A DNA stretch of 64,000 nt, taken from contig NZ_CP016286.1 in the NCBI RefSeq assembly GCF_001679785.1, forward strand, positions 2,294,001 through 2,358,000. The letters run 5' to 3'. The translations under genes were made by a program, and so were the position numbers. Below, one piece after another: positions 1 to 8,648 of the stretch (its first letter is position 1; the number at the start of each line of letters is the position of its first letter). Under the pieces are notes generated by a model, which was not told the origin of the DNA, made no database searches, and worked only from the letters and a program-made list of their open reading frames with translations. The DNA is from Rhizobium leguminosarum (GTDB taxonomy: Bacteria; Pseudomonadota; Alphaproteobacteria; Rhizobiales; Rhizobiaceae).

Positions 1-12
1 CACTCCGGGCGC

Positions 13-837
13 TCAAACCCGCGGATATCTCGCACGGAATTCGCGAGGGCTGCAGCCCTCGCGTTCGTGAAAGATCCGCGAAAAATAAAACGGGTCATCG
101 AGGCCGATCATGGCGGCCACCGTTTCGATCTTTTCGTCGGTAGTTGCCAATAGTTGTTTGGCATGATCCATGCGCGCCCGAAGCTGAAATGCCTTGGGAG
201 GCAGTCCGGTTTCGAGCGTGAACCGCCTGCGCAGCGTGGCCGGAGACATGCCGTGCTCGGCGGCAAAGGCTGCGAGGTCCAACGGTTGCATCGCCCGCCG
301 CCGTAGTGTTTCCACGATGTCGGCCATATCCCGCCTTTCCTGGCGTCGATCGGCCGCGCCGCTTGCCTGTCTGGCGGCTGACACGACGATGCGATGCAGC
401 ATCAATGCCGCCGACGCCTGCCCGAGGTTGGTGTCGTCAAGCAGATCGGCATGAAGTTTGCCGAAGAGCCGCACCACCTCGTCGAGATGATGCAGGGCCA
501 CGACGGGATGTCGCTCCGCGATGATCCTCAGCCTCACGAAGTCCCGCGTGAACGACCCTTCGAAAAGCACCCAGCGCTCGTCCCAGCCGTCTCCGTCGGG
601 GGCGTAGGAATGCACGCGGTTGGGAAACAGCCAGAACAGTGAAGGTCCGGCCAGGCTCATGCGGCCGGTGGCGACGGTTTCCAGCCAGCCTTGCCCCCGC
701 TCCACCAGCACGACGGCGAAACTCGGTAGTTTCCGGTCCGTCACCGCACGGCGGGCATGCTGCCTGCCGCTGCCGGTGACTGCCAGTCCGCCGGCCGCAC
801 CGAGCGGCGTTCTATAGATGGCTTCGGCGTCTCTCAT
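13..837 (-). CDS. AraC family transcriptional regulator
   Basis: The 274-residue protein has the AraC layout. An N-terminal sensor part (about 1-165) contains a cupin-like stretch (LFPNRVHSYAP). Two helix-turn-helix units follow at about 175-270, the first around LAAFAAEHGMSPATLRRRF and the second ending in the family-typical DPFYFSRIFHEREGCSPREFR. It is divergent from the dioxygenase gene starting at 935, with under 100 bp between them, so it probably controls that gene. The effector is unknown. The stop codon lies at 13-15, so the gene is complete within the window. Confidence 0.93.
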   Translation of the reverse strand: MRDAEAIYRTPLGAAGGLAVTGSGRQHARRAVTDRKLPSFAVVLVERGQGWLETVATGRMSLAGPSLFWLFPNRVHSYAPDGDGWDERWVLFEGSFTRDFVRLRIIAERHPVVALHHLDEVVRLFGKLHADLLDDTNLGQASAALMLHRIVVSAARQASGAADRRQERRDMADIVETLRRRAMQPLDLAAFAAEHGMSPATLRRRFTLETGLPPKAFQLRARMDHAKQLLATTDEKIETVAAMIGLDDPFYFSRIFHEREGCSPREFRARYPRV

Positions 838-934
838 GGTGAGCGAAAAGTCCAGCTATGAATTTCCTCTATGTCGGTTGGTATGCCGGATCAGGTAATT
901 GATGACAAGCCAACTCAAGCGACGGAGGAGTAAA

Positions 935-1858
935 ATGTCAATTGCTGCGGAGGTCATGCAAGCCCGCAAGATGGATTGGCCTCTTGCCGCAAATGGCAGA
1001 ACCTTGCCCGTTGAGCGGATCGGTTGGCTCGCGCCGACCGATCCTGGCATCGGCATCGACGCCATCCGCCGCCGCTATCAGGACGATGGTTATGTCTGGC
1101 TGAAGGGCCTTCTGCCGCGGGCCGATGTGATCGATTTTCGCCGTTGGGTTTTCGAACGCCTCGCCGAAACCGGGCTGGTCGAGCCCGGAAGCGATTTTTC
1201 GCTGGGCTTGGCGTCTGCCGGTGGCTTCGACAAAAGCCTGGCGGACCGGCGCCTGATGTCGCTCGTCCGCTCCGCCGCCTATGAAGGCTTCTGTGCGCAA
1301 CCGCCACTCGCCCGATTCATGGACGATTTCCTGCAGGGTATCTCCTATCTCCACAAGCGCAAGATCATGCGTTTCGTACAACCGGGAACGCCGACGGCCA
1401 CACCCGCCCACTACGATCTCGTCTATCTCCGCGGCGGCACCAGCCGCCTGGTGACGGCCTGGATTCCGATCGGCGACATCCCCACCGAGATGGGCGGCCT
1501 GGTCTATCTCGAAGGCTCGCACGCGCTGGGCGTCAGGATGGAGGCCGAGTTCCAGGCCGCAAGCGGGGATCTTTCTGCGGAAGAGCGGGTCAGTGCCTAT
1601 AACCGCCATATGGCGGAAGGCGGATGGATCTCGAAGGATCTGCCCGATATGGCGGAGCGCTTCGACACCCGCTGGCTCGCCGCCGATTATGAGGCCGGCG
1701 ACGTGGTGCTCCACTCGCCCTACATGATCCACGCCTCGACCATCAACCAGGACCGCAGCCGGCGGCTGCGCCTCTCCACCGATATAAGATATCAGAATGT
1801 CGACGACGAGATCGACGTCCGATGGAACAACCATTGGAGTCTCGGTGATATGCTGTAG
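935..1858 (+). CDS. Phytanoyl-CoA dioxygenase (PhyH) family protein
   Basis: A predicted Fe(II)/2-oxoglutarate-dependent oxygenase of 307 residues. The metal triad is visible as H159-x-D161 (in AHYDLVY) and a distal H266 (in MIHAST). Arginines about ten residues after the last histidine are placed to bind 2-oxoglutarate. I chose the ATG at 935 because GGAGG lies 6 bases upstream; in-frame TTG and ATG codons at 899 and 902 lack a good site. The AraC gene upstream is its likely regulator. The substrate cannot be read from the sequence; the family includes hydroxylases of small metabolites as well as lipids. Confidence 0.88.
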   Translation: MSIAAEVMQARKMDWPLAANGRTLPVERIGWLAPTDPGIGIDAIRRRYQDDGYVWLKGLLPRADVIDFRRWVFERLAETGLVEPGSDFSLGLASAGGFDKSLADRRLMSLVRSAAYEGFCAQPPLARFMDDFLQGISYLHKRKIMRFVQPGTPTATPAHYDLVYLRGGTSRLVTAWIPIGDIPTEMGGLVYLEGSHALGVRMEAEFQAASGDLSAEERVSAYNRHMAEGGWISKDLPDMAERFDTRWLAADYEAGDVVLHSPYMIHASTINQDRSRRLRLSTDIRYQNVDDEIDVRWNNHWSLGDML

Positions 1859-2002
1859 TCCGGCTTTCCAGGGCCCATTCGGCAGAACCCCGATCGTCTG
1901 ACCTCGATGTGCCAGCCGCGCGTTAGCCGACATTGGCGGTCATGTTTTCCTTCCTGTTTGTCGTGCCCCGGCCACCCTTGTTGACCGGCGACCGGCGCGA
2001 TG

Positions 2003-2017
2003 GCTGCTATTAGCAGC
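2003..2017. promoter_or_regulatory. 15-bp palindrome upstream of a LysR gene
   Basis: GCTGCTA-T-TAGCAGC is a perfect 7-1-7 inverted repeat about 140 bp upstream of the LysR start at 2155. The rest of the 296-bp gap 1859-2154 holds no supported gene. It could be an operator for a factor acting on the LysR gene, or chance; no second copy was noticed. Confidence 0.3.
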
Positions 2018-2154
2018 TTGTTTGACGAAGGCATGTCGACACAGAAGCGAAGCGGTCGGACCTTACTGCCGCGTTGGGCGTTGATGGTCGGAACCTTGAA
2101 TCGATCCCATGACTGACCGACTTATGGCTGTAGCCGAACCGCGCGAGTTGCCTG

Positions 2155-3054
2155 ATGCCGCGTACGAACCTGAACGATATTCTGATCTTCATGGCCGTCG
2201 TCGATGCCGGAAGCTTTATCGCCGGCGGCCAGGCCATGGGCCTGTCGCGTTCGGCGGCAGGCAAGGCTGTCACCCGTCTGGAAGACCGGCTCGGCGCGCG
2301 CCTGCTCAACCGCACGACGAGGACGTTGAGCCTGACCGACGAAGGCCGGATGTTTTACGAGCGCGGGCTGCAGATCCTTGTATCGGTCGACGAGGCGGAA
2401 GCGAGCGTGGCGGGACAGAACAGCACGCCGCGGGGCGTTCTCCGGCTTACCGTTCCCGATGCTTTCGGGCGGCTCGTCGTGCTGCCTTTGCTTGAAAAAT
2501 ATCTTCGGGCCTGGCCCGACATCCAGGTCGAAGTGAGCTTCACCGATCGCCTGGCCGACATTGTCGAGGAGGGCTTCGATCTGGCGATCCGGGTCGGCGC
2601 GACGGCGACGGACACCCGCCTGGTCTCACGCGTGATCGCCACCTATAAGGCGCGGCTCTGCGCCTCGCCGTCCTACCTTGCCGAGCGCGGCGAGCCGCGC
2701 GATATCGACGATCTCGCGGTCCACGACTGCCTGATCTTCGCCGGCCGCAATCAAAGACAGGGCTGGCGCTTTCGCGGGGAAGGCGGTTCCTGGATCAAGG
2801 CGCAGGGCCGCAGCCGACTAAGGCTCGACAGCGGAGAGGCGATCCGCGACGCCACCTTGGCGGGGCTGGGCATCGCACTGCTTCCCGATTTTCTCATCAT
2901 CGACGATCTCGCCGCCGGCCGCCTCCGGCAGATCCTGGCCGACTTCGAAACCGACGACGCAAAGATCGTCACGCTCTATCCCGACAAGCGCCTGCTGGAA
3001 CCACGTGTCCGCCGCTTCATCGATCTGATCGTCGAAGAGCTTGGGCGCGGCTAG
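2155..3054 (+). CDS. LysR family transcriptional regulator
   Basis: This 299-residue protein has an N-terminal winged helix-turn-helix at about 5-65 (SFIAGGQAMGLSRSAAGKAV, then RLLNRTTRTLSLTDEG). A periplasmic-binding-like effector domain fills the rest (about 90-295). The N-terminal pattern matches the CrgA/AaeR-like LysR subgroup. It stands alone, converging on the MFS gene with 12 bases between stops. The target is not evident; LysR proteins often control a divergent neighbour, and here the nearest upstream gene (the dioxygenase) runs in the same direction. Confidence 0.93.
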   Translation: MPRTNLNDILIFMAVVDAGSFIAGGQAMGLSRSAAGKAVTRLEDRLGARLLNRTTRTLSLTDEGRMFYERGLQILVSVDEAEASVAGQNSTPRGVLRLTVPDAFGRLVVLPLLEKYLRAWPDIQVEVSFTDRLADIVEEGFDLAIRVGATATDTRLVSRVIATYKARLCASPSYLAERGEPRDIDDLAVHDCLIFAGRNQRQGWRFRGEGGSWIKAQGRSRLRLDSGEAIRDATLAGLGIALLPDFLIIDDLAAGRLRQILADFETDDAKIVTLYPDKRLLEPRVRRFIDLIVEELGRG

Positions 3055-3066
3055 AGTCTGGACGCT

Positions 3067-4293
3067 TCAGGCGAGGCCCCTGTCAAACCCGCGAAAGCTC
3101 TTCAGCGCCAGCGGCGCAAGCGTTGCCGCGAGATAGGCAATCCCCATCAGGAACAGCGCCGCGGCAAGGCCGAGCGTGCTGATCAGCGCGCCGCCGGCGA
3201 GGCCGCCGAAAGGGATGAGGGCGAAGCAGAGGGCGGTGTTCAATGCGGTGACGCGACCAGTCAGCGGCTTGGGGATGCGCTCGAAGATGACCGCCGACAG
3301 GATCGGGTTGAGGAAGCCCGACGCGAATCCTGCTATGGCGAGCGTCGCAAAGACGAGGCCGATGGGCGCGTCCAGCGCCGGAACGAGAAAGCGCGGAAAA
3401 CCGGTCAAGAGGAAGGCCACCGTATAGACCATCAGTCGCGGCATGCGCTCGCCGATCGCCGCGGCAATCGCCGCGCCTGCGATCGAGGCGCCGGCGAAGG
3501 CGGCGAACATCGCACCGAGCAACTCCGGGCCATGACCGGCATCCCGTGTCCAGACCGGCAGCAGCACGGCATGATAGGCTTGGTCGAAGAGATTGGTAAC
3601 CGCCACCATGGCGACGATGCTGACGAGCACCGCATCGCCGCGCAGAAAGCGCCAGCCTTCGCGCAGATCCTCGATATAGGAAGCCCGCTCGACCGGTCGA
3701 GTCTCGGGCGCGGGCGTGCGTCGCGTCCCGGGTATGCCAGCGGCAACGATCAGCGCGGCGGCGGCGAAGGTGGCGGCATTGACGAGCAGCGCCTGGCCGG
3801 GGCCGATCAGCCCGATCAAAGCGCCGGCGCCGGCCGCACCCGCCGTCGAGGCCAGCCGCTCGATGGCGCTCGCAACGCCGGTCACTCGTTCGAGCGGTAC
3901 ATTGGCGAGTGTGGCGATATCGGGAACCATCGCCTGCTTGGCCGCATCGGAGGGGCCGCGCAGCACGCCCATGGCAAAGACGAGCGGCAGCAGCACCGGC
4001 ATGCCGAGCATGCCGAAGAGATCGAGAAGCGGCACCAGAGCGACCACGAGCACCGAGGCGGTGTCGCAGATGATGGCGATGCTCTTGGCGCCGGCGCGGT
4101 CGATCAGCGGTCCGCCGAGCGCCTTGGCGATAACATAGGGCAGCATCTCCATCATTGCCGTCAGGCCTGTCAGCACCGGGCTGCCCGTCGTGCTCAGCAC
4201 CAGCCAGGGAATTGCGATGGTCGAAAGCCGCGTGCCGGAGAGCGAGAATGTCTCGGCAGCCGCGAGCGCCAGGAACGGCCCGCCCCGTCTCAC
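3067..4293 (-). CDS. MFS family transporter (putative efflux)
   Basis: A 408-residue inner-membrane protein with about twelve hydrophobic segments and the MFS signature region after segment 2 (GGPLIDRAGAKSIAI). It resembles the MFS_3/enterobactin-exporter-like group. The GTG start overlaps the stop of the upstream ArsR-type regulator by four bases (GTGA), so the two are translationally coupled. Coupling to a metalloregulator-like gene suggests inducible efflux, but the substrate is unknown. Confidence 0.88.
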   Translation of the reverse strand: MRRGGPFLALAAAETFSLSGTRLSTIAIPWLVLSTTGSPVLTGLTAMMEMLPYVIAKALGGPLIDRAGAKSIAIICDTASVLVVALVPLLDLFGMLGMPVLLPLVFAMGVLRGPSDAAKQAMVPDIATLANVPLERVTGVASAIERLASTAGAAGAGALIGLIGPGQALLVNAATFAAAALIVAAGIPGTRRTPAPETRPVERASYIEDLREGWRFLRGDAVLVSIVAMVAVTNLFDQAYHAVLLPVWTRDAGHGPELLGAMFAAFAGASIAGAAIAAAIGERMPRLMVYTVAFLLTGFPRFLVPALDAPIGLVFATLAIAGFASGFLNPILSAVIFERIPKPLTGRVTALNTALCFALIPFGGLAGGALISTLGLAAALFLMGIAYLAATLAPLALKSFRGFDRGLA

Positions 4294-4940
4294 TGCTTAT
4301 CCTCCCCTTCGCAATGCGGAACGCGGCCCGGATAGGGAAAGGCGTGCAACATGACATAGAAGGGAACCATGCCGGATTCCTGCGACGCCGCCTCCCCGAG
4401 CGGTGGGGCCGCCCGCATCGCCTCCAGGATGATGTCGCGCAACCGGTTCGTCAGGGCCTCGGCCTGTGCCGCCGTCATCGGGATGATGATGTCGTCGGCA
4501 GCCGTCGCCTTGCGCCATTCAGCCGGCAGCTCGGCATATTCCTCCAGCGCCTGCTGCATCTGGCCGACCTGCAGCGAGAGTGCGGCCTGGTTGAAGGCGA
4601 TGTCGAGATCGAGCGCCTCCCCTTCGGCCTCACTTGGCGGCACCGAGGTCAGCTCATGGCCGGCGCGCCACCAGCGGTCGCGCCGCGAGGCATGCGGCGC
4701 CTCCTCGATGAAGCCGTACTGAGCAAGCTGGCGCAGATGATAGCTCGTCGCACCGCTGTTCAGGCCGAGCCGCGCGGCAAGCTGCGTCGCCGTGGCAGGC
4801 CCATCGATCCTGAGCATGCCGAGCATGCGCAGTCGGACAGGATGCGCCAGCGCCTTCAGCGCGGTCGGCTCGGGCACGACCCGGCTAACGGTGCGGGCAG
4901 CGGCGGCATCTGCGGCAGGTTTGGTGTGCGGATGTTTCAT
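4290..4940 (-). CDS. ArsR-type helix-turn-helix transcriptional regulator
   Basis: A 216-residue regulator with an ArsR-fold HTH at about 25-100: a LKALAHPVRLRMLGML helix, then TQLAARLGLNSGATSYHLRQL as the recognition part. The C-terminal half is unassigned and may bind a ligand. The ATG at 4940 is the first ATG in frame, though no clear Shine-Dalgarno precedes it. It forms an operon with the MFS transporter (four-base overlap) and is probably its repressor. Two copies of CTTTGCAAAA just upstream (4968-4991) are candidate operators. Confidence 0.88.
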   Translation of the reverse strand: MKHPHTKPAADAAAARTVSRVVPEPTALKALAHPVRLRMLGMLRIDGPATATQLAARLGLNSGATSYHLRQLAQYGFIEEAPHASRRDRWWRAGHELTSVPPSEAEGEALDLDIAFNQAALSLQVGQMQQALEEYAELPAEWRKATAADDIIIPMTAAQAEALTNRLRDIILEAMRAAPPLGEAASQESGMVPFYVMLHAFPYPGRVPHCEGEDKQ

Positions 4941-4967
4941 GCGCGAAGCATATAATCGCAAACATAT

Positions 4968-4991
4968 CTTTGCAAAACTTTCTTTGCAAAA
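4968..4991. promoter_or_regulatory. Direct repeats CTTTGCAAAA, candidate operator
   Basis: CTTTGCAAAA occurs at 4968-4977 and again at 4982-4991, 14 bp apart. Each contains the short palindrome TTTGCAAA. They lie 28-51 bp upstream of the ArsR-type regulator start, in its probable promoter, so autoregulation is plausible. Confidence 0.4.
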
Positions 4992-5099
4992 AATTTGACG
5001 GCTGTGGAAGGCGCTCGAAAACCGGCTTCTGATCTAGCCAAGCATGACCACGCATTTTAAGACCGTCACCGTGATCGGCATGATGCGAGGGGCAAGAGG

Positions 5100-5783
5100 A
5101 TGGCTGAGGAAGCGCAGAAAAACATCGGCACGTGGTATATCGATCCAGATGCCGAGGACAGGATGGCCGATGGGCATGCGCCAATCTGGCGCCACCTGAT
5201 CGACCTCATCGTTGAGCGGGACCTGACCGACAAGAGTGTGCTTGATTTCGGTTGCAATCAGGGCGGCCTGCTGCGGCACCTCAATGCGATACGCCCGTTC
5301 CGCAAGGCGCTCGGCATCGACATCGCCGAAACCTCGATCGCCAAGGCAGAGACGCTGAAAGGCAACCTGCCGATCCAGCACCAGGTTGGCGGCCAGCTGG
5401 AAGGCTGGGCTGAGGAATTCGATCTGGCCATCAGCCACGAGGTCATCTACCTCGTTCCCGATATCAACGCCCACGCCGCCGATATCTGGCGAGCGCTGAA
5501 GCCGGGCGGCGTCTATTATGCGGTGACGGGATGCCATACCGACAACCCGCTCTGGCCGAAATGGCGCGAGTTCGTCGCCAACCGTACGAATACTGTCGTT
5601 CAGGATCGATCGATCACCGATTATGGCCGCGCCTTCGAAAAGGCGGGCTTTCAGGTTTCGGCCCGCAAGCTCGAATATGACGGCTTCATCCCCTTCGTCG
5701 CGGACGGATGGACGCCGGACTTCGCCGATGCGCTGACTTACTATACCCAGACTAAAATCGTCTTCAGGCTGGTGAAGCGCTAA
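5100..5783 (+). CDS. Class I SAM-dependent methyltransferase
   Basis: A 227-residue protein with the Rossmann-type methyltransferase motif I at about residues 41-53 (VLDFGCNQGGLLRHL), an acidic end to strand 2 (LGIDIAE) and motif IV-like EFDLAISHEVIYLV. The ATG at 5100 is preceded by GAGGGGCAAGAGG. Its last 20 bases overlap, tail to tail, the end of the iron-ABC ATPase gene on the other strand. The substrate is unknown and neighbours give no clue. Confidence 0.85.
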   Translation: MAEEAQKNIGTWYIDPDAEDRMADGHAPIWRHLIDLIVERDLTDKSVLDFGCNQGGLLRHLNAIRPFRKALGIDIAETSIAKAETLKGNLPIQHQVGGQLEGWAEEFDLAISHEVIYLVPDINAHAADIWRALKPGGVYYAVTGCHTDNPLWPKWREFVANRTNTVVQDRSITDYGRAFEKAGFQVSARKLEYDGFIPFVADGWTPDFADALTYYTQTKIVFRLVKR

Positions 5784-6582
5784 TCCCAGTTTCGGCCCGC
5801 TGAAGCCGCATCAGCTCGACGTCGAAATGCGGCGGGCTGTCCGGACCGACCTGGACGAAGCGGCCCCTAACGCGGAAGATTTGCTGGATCAGCTCGCATT
5901 CGGCCAGCTCGTGCGGTGCGCCGTCAAATCTGAGCTGTCCCTTTTCGAGCAGCGAGATGCGGTCACTGACGGCGATTGCCTGGTTGATGTCGTGGATCGC
6001 CATGACGACGGTGACGCCCTTTTCCCGGCTCAGACGATGCACCAGGTCGAGCACTTCGACCTGGTAGCCGATATCGAGGAAGGACGTCGGCTCATCGAGC
6101 AACAGGATCTCCGCTTCCTGCGCAAGGGCGGCTGATATCCACGCCCTTTGCCGCTCGCCCCCGGACAGTTCCCGAAGGCTGCGATCGGCAAGTCCTGTAA
6201 GTCCGGTGCTTTCGAGCGCCCATTCGATCGCCTTCTCGTCGCCGCTGTCATAGGAGCGGAACAGACCGACATGCGGATAGCGGCCCTGCCGGACGAGTTG
6301 GGCGACAGTCATCTCGTCCGGTGCGGCCGGCTGTTGCGGCAAGAATGCCAACCTCCTCGCCAGCATCCGCCGCGACATCGAGGTGACAGCAACGCCGTCC
6401 AGCGACGCCTTGCCCTCCGCCGGTTTGATCAGGCCTGCAAGCGCATGCAGCGCCGTGCTCTTGCCCGAGCCGTTCGGACCGATCAGCGCTCGAATCTCGC
6501 CCTTTTCAAGCGAAAGTCTGAAGCTGGTGAGAGCCTTTCGCTGGCCGTACATCACCGACAGGTCAGAGCAGGACAATGGCAT
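5764..6582 (-). CDS. Iron-siderophore ABC transporter ATP-binding protein (FecE/FepC type)
   Basis: A 272-residue ABC ATPase with Walker A at residues 35-43 (GPNGSGKST), signature LSGGERQR and Walker B ILLLDEP followed by TSFLD. It should energise siderophore import with the two FecCD-type permeases encoded just upstream. The ATG at 6582 starts eight bases after the permease stop; a longer frame runs upstream but overlaps the permease and lacks family similarity. It is the last gene of the four-gene import operon. Confidence 0.92.
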   Translation of the reverse strand: MPLSCSDLSVMYGQRKALTSFRLSLEKGEIRALIGPNGSGKSTALHALAGLIKPAEGKASLDGVAVTSMSRRMLARRLAFLPQQPAAPDEMTVAQLVRQGRYPHVGLFRSYDSGDEKAIEWALESTGLTGLADRSLRELSGGERQRAWISAALAQEAEILLLDEPTSFLDIGYQVEVLDLVHRLSREKGVTVVMAIHDINQAIAVSDRISLLEKGQLRFDGAPHELAECELIQQIFRVRGRFVQVGPDSPPHFDVELMRLQRAETGISASPA

Positions 6583-6590
6583 TTTCGGCC

Positions 6591-7628
6591 TCACATGGTT
6601 TTGCGCAGCAGCGCGAGCAGAAGCGGCACGCCGAAAACAGCCGTCACCACCCCGATCGGGATTTCCTCCGCCTGTCCCAGCAGCCGGCCGGCGAGATCGC
6701 CGAGCGTGACGATGATGGCGCCGAGCACGATCGTCAGGGCAAGCGACAGGATGAAATTCCTCCCCGCCAAAAAGCGGGCGAGATGCGGCACGATGAGTCC
6801 GACGAAGACGACCGGACCGACCGCGCCGACGGCGCTCGCCGCAAGTGCGCAAGACACGATCAGCACGAGCGTGAACTGCCGCCGATAGGCAAGCCCGAAG
6901 GACCGGGCGACGGGCGCATCGAATTGCAGCAGCATCAGCGGCCGGTAAATGACCGGCAACATTGCCAGTCCGGCGATCGTGAACGGCAGCAGGAAGAGCG
7001 CGTGATCCCAGCTGCGGGCATAAAGGCTGCCCGAAAGCCATTCGAGAATGATTTCGATGCGGGCCGATCCCCATCCGGCGATGAGGCCGATCGCCACCGC
7101 ATGCAGCACAGCGCCGACCGCCACACCGCAGAGCGTGATGCGCAGGGCACTCAGGCCGAGCCGAAAGGCAAGCAGATAGATGGCGCCGCCGGCGAGCATG
7201 CCGCCGGCGAGCCCGGCAGCGGGCAGCCAGGCGACCGGCAGCTCGGCAAGCGTGTTCGAGCCGGGCTGGAAGATATAGACGGTGAACAGCAGGAAGATCG
7301 TGACGGAGAGCGTCGCCCCTTGCGACACACCCATCAGCGACGGGTCGGCAAGCGGATTGCGGGTGATGGTCTGTAACAGATATCCCGCCAGCGAAAAATG
7401 GATGCCGGCCAGGATGCCGGTGACGATGCGCGGAAGCCGGATATCGAGGATGATCGAACGTGCTTCGGAGGAGCCGCTGCCAGTCAGCACGGCAACGACA
7501 TCAGCGATCGGAATGTCGGCGACGCCGAGGAAGATCGCAGCGGCAAGCGACAGGACCGCCAATGCGGCAAGCGCGGCAACCATCCACACGGCTGCGGAAC
7601 CGCCCCTTGTCGATACCGAAGCGCTCAT
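6591..7628 (-). CDS. Iron-siderophore ABC transporter permease (FecCD family)
   Basis: A 345-residue integral membrane protein of the FecCD/BtuC family, with about nine or ten hydrophobic segments. The conserved stretch RLPRIVTGILAG near residue 60 and GLIVPHLARFL near the C-terminal third (coupling-helix region) are typical. It overlaps the upstream permease gene by four bases. With that gene it forms the heterodimeric channel of the importer. Confidence 0.93.
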   Translation of the reverse strand: MSASVSTRGGSAAVWMVAALAALAVLSLAAAIFLGVADIPIADVVAVLTGSGSSEARSIILDIRLPRIVTGILAGIHFSLAGYLLQTITRNPLADPSLMGVSQGATLSVTIFLLFTVYIFQPGSNTLAELPVAWLPAAGLAGGMLAGGAIYLLAFRLGLSALRITLCGVAVGAVLHAVAIGLIAGWGSARIEIILEWLSGSLYARSWDHALFLLPFTIAGLAMLPVIYRPLMLLQFDAPVARSFGLAYRRQFTLVLIVSCALAASAVGAVGPVVFVGLIVPHLARFLAGRNFILSLALTIVLGAIIVTLGDLAGRLLGQAEEIPIGVVTAVFGVPLLLALLRKTM

Positions 7629-8629
7629 CGCGTCTCACCTGCAAGGTTGAGCTGCCCGCGCTGGATGAGGTAAATGAAGACGGGACCGCCGAGCAGCGCG
7701 GTAATGATGCCGACTGGCAGCTCGCGCGGAATGGCGACGCTGCGGGCGATAACGTCGGCGACTGTGACGATCAGCGCGCCGAGGGCGGCGGATAATCCGA
7801 TCTCCCATCCCGTGCCCTGCGGCTTGAGCAGCCGCGCGACATGGGGAGCGGCAAGGCCGACGAAAGCGACCGGCCCGGCGACCGGTGCGACACCTGCCAC
7901 CGGGATGACTGCGAGAATGAGGATGAGAGGTTTCCATAGGCCGAGCTGAAGCCCCATGCCGGCCGCCGCATGATCGCTCAGCATGAACATGCCGATCACG
8001 CGCCGGAGAGCGAGCGCCCCGACGACACCAGTGATTGTCCAGGGCAGCATGTAGGCGAGATGTGACCAGGTGCGCCCCTGGAAGCCGCCGGCCAGCCAAA
8101 AGAGCAGCGATGCCGATTGGGGGCCGGTCAGCAGCAGCACATAGGTGGTGATCGCGCCGAGAAAGAGGGAGATGCTGACGCCGCCGAGCGCGAGCTGCAA
8201 GGGCCGCCCCTGCCCGCCGCGCGACACCCAGAATGTTACCGAGGCAGCCGCGAGCCCGCCGGCAAGGCCGATGAAGGGATAATAGATGGGCGACAGCCAG
8301 GGCACGAACACGAAACAGCAAACGATCGGCGCAACCGCCCCCGATGTCACCCCGGTGATGCCGGGATCGGCCAGCGGATTGCGCGTGAGCGTCTGCAGCA
8401 CATAGCCGGAAACGGCAAGCCCCGCCCCGCCGGCAACGGCCGTCAGGCTGCGCGGCAGGCGCAGCGTCCAGACCAGGATGGATTCGATCTTCCCGTCGGG
8501 TGCGAGGAGCACGCGGAACGCCGTCTCGATCGAAATCGGCTTTGCGCCGACCAGCAATCCGAGCATCACCGCCAGCATGGAGGCCATGACGATGAGCCCA
8601 ATGGCCAGAGACGATTGCCGCGAGCTCAT
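7625..8629 (-). CDS. Iron-siderophore ABC transporter permease (FecCD family)
   Basis: The second FecCD-type permease, 334 residues. It has family motifs LRLPRSLTAVAGGAGLAVSG, LTRNPLADPGITG and GLAAPHVARLL. It lies between the binding-protein gene (19-base gap upstream) and the other permease (four-base overlap downstream). The pairing of two non-identical permeases is usual for catecholate, hydroxamate or citrate siderophore importers. Confidence 0.93.
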   Translation of the reverse strand: MSSRQSSLAIGLIVMASMLAVMLGLLVGAKPISIETAFRVLLAPDGKIESILVWTLRLPRSLTAVAGGAGLAVSGYVLQTLTRNPLADPGITGVTSGAVAPIVCCFVFVPWLSPIYYPFIGLAGGLAAASVTFWVSRGGQGRPLQLALGGVSISLFLGAITTYVLLLTGPQSASLLFWLAGGFQGRTWSHLAYMLPWTITGVVGALALRRVIGMFMLSDHAAAGMGLQLGLWKPLILILAVIPVAGVAPVAGPVAFVGLAAPHVARLLKPQGTGWEIGLSAALGALIVTVADVIARSVAIPRELPVGIITALLGGPVFIYLIQRGQLNLAGETR

Positions 8630-8648
8630 CGCAAGTCTTTTCCGCTGC

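Noticed and set aside
938..1933. 331-codon minus-strand frame opposite the dioxygenase gene
   Set aside because: It is antisense to a gene with an intact metal triad, has no family motif, and its composition is that expected from high-GC codon shadows.
3083..4357. 424-codon frame overlapping the MFS transporter on the same strand
   Set aside because: Arg/His-rich and low complexity, typical of an out-of-frame reading; the MFS frame has the hydrophobic segments and coupled start.
6583..7074. N-terminal extension of the iron ABC ATPase frame
   Set aside because: It overlaps the permease gene and is Arg-rich without ABC features; the ATPase proper begins at 6582.
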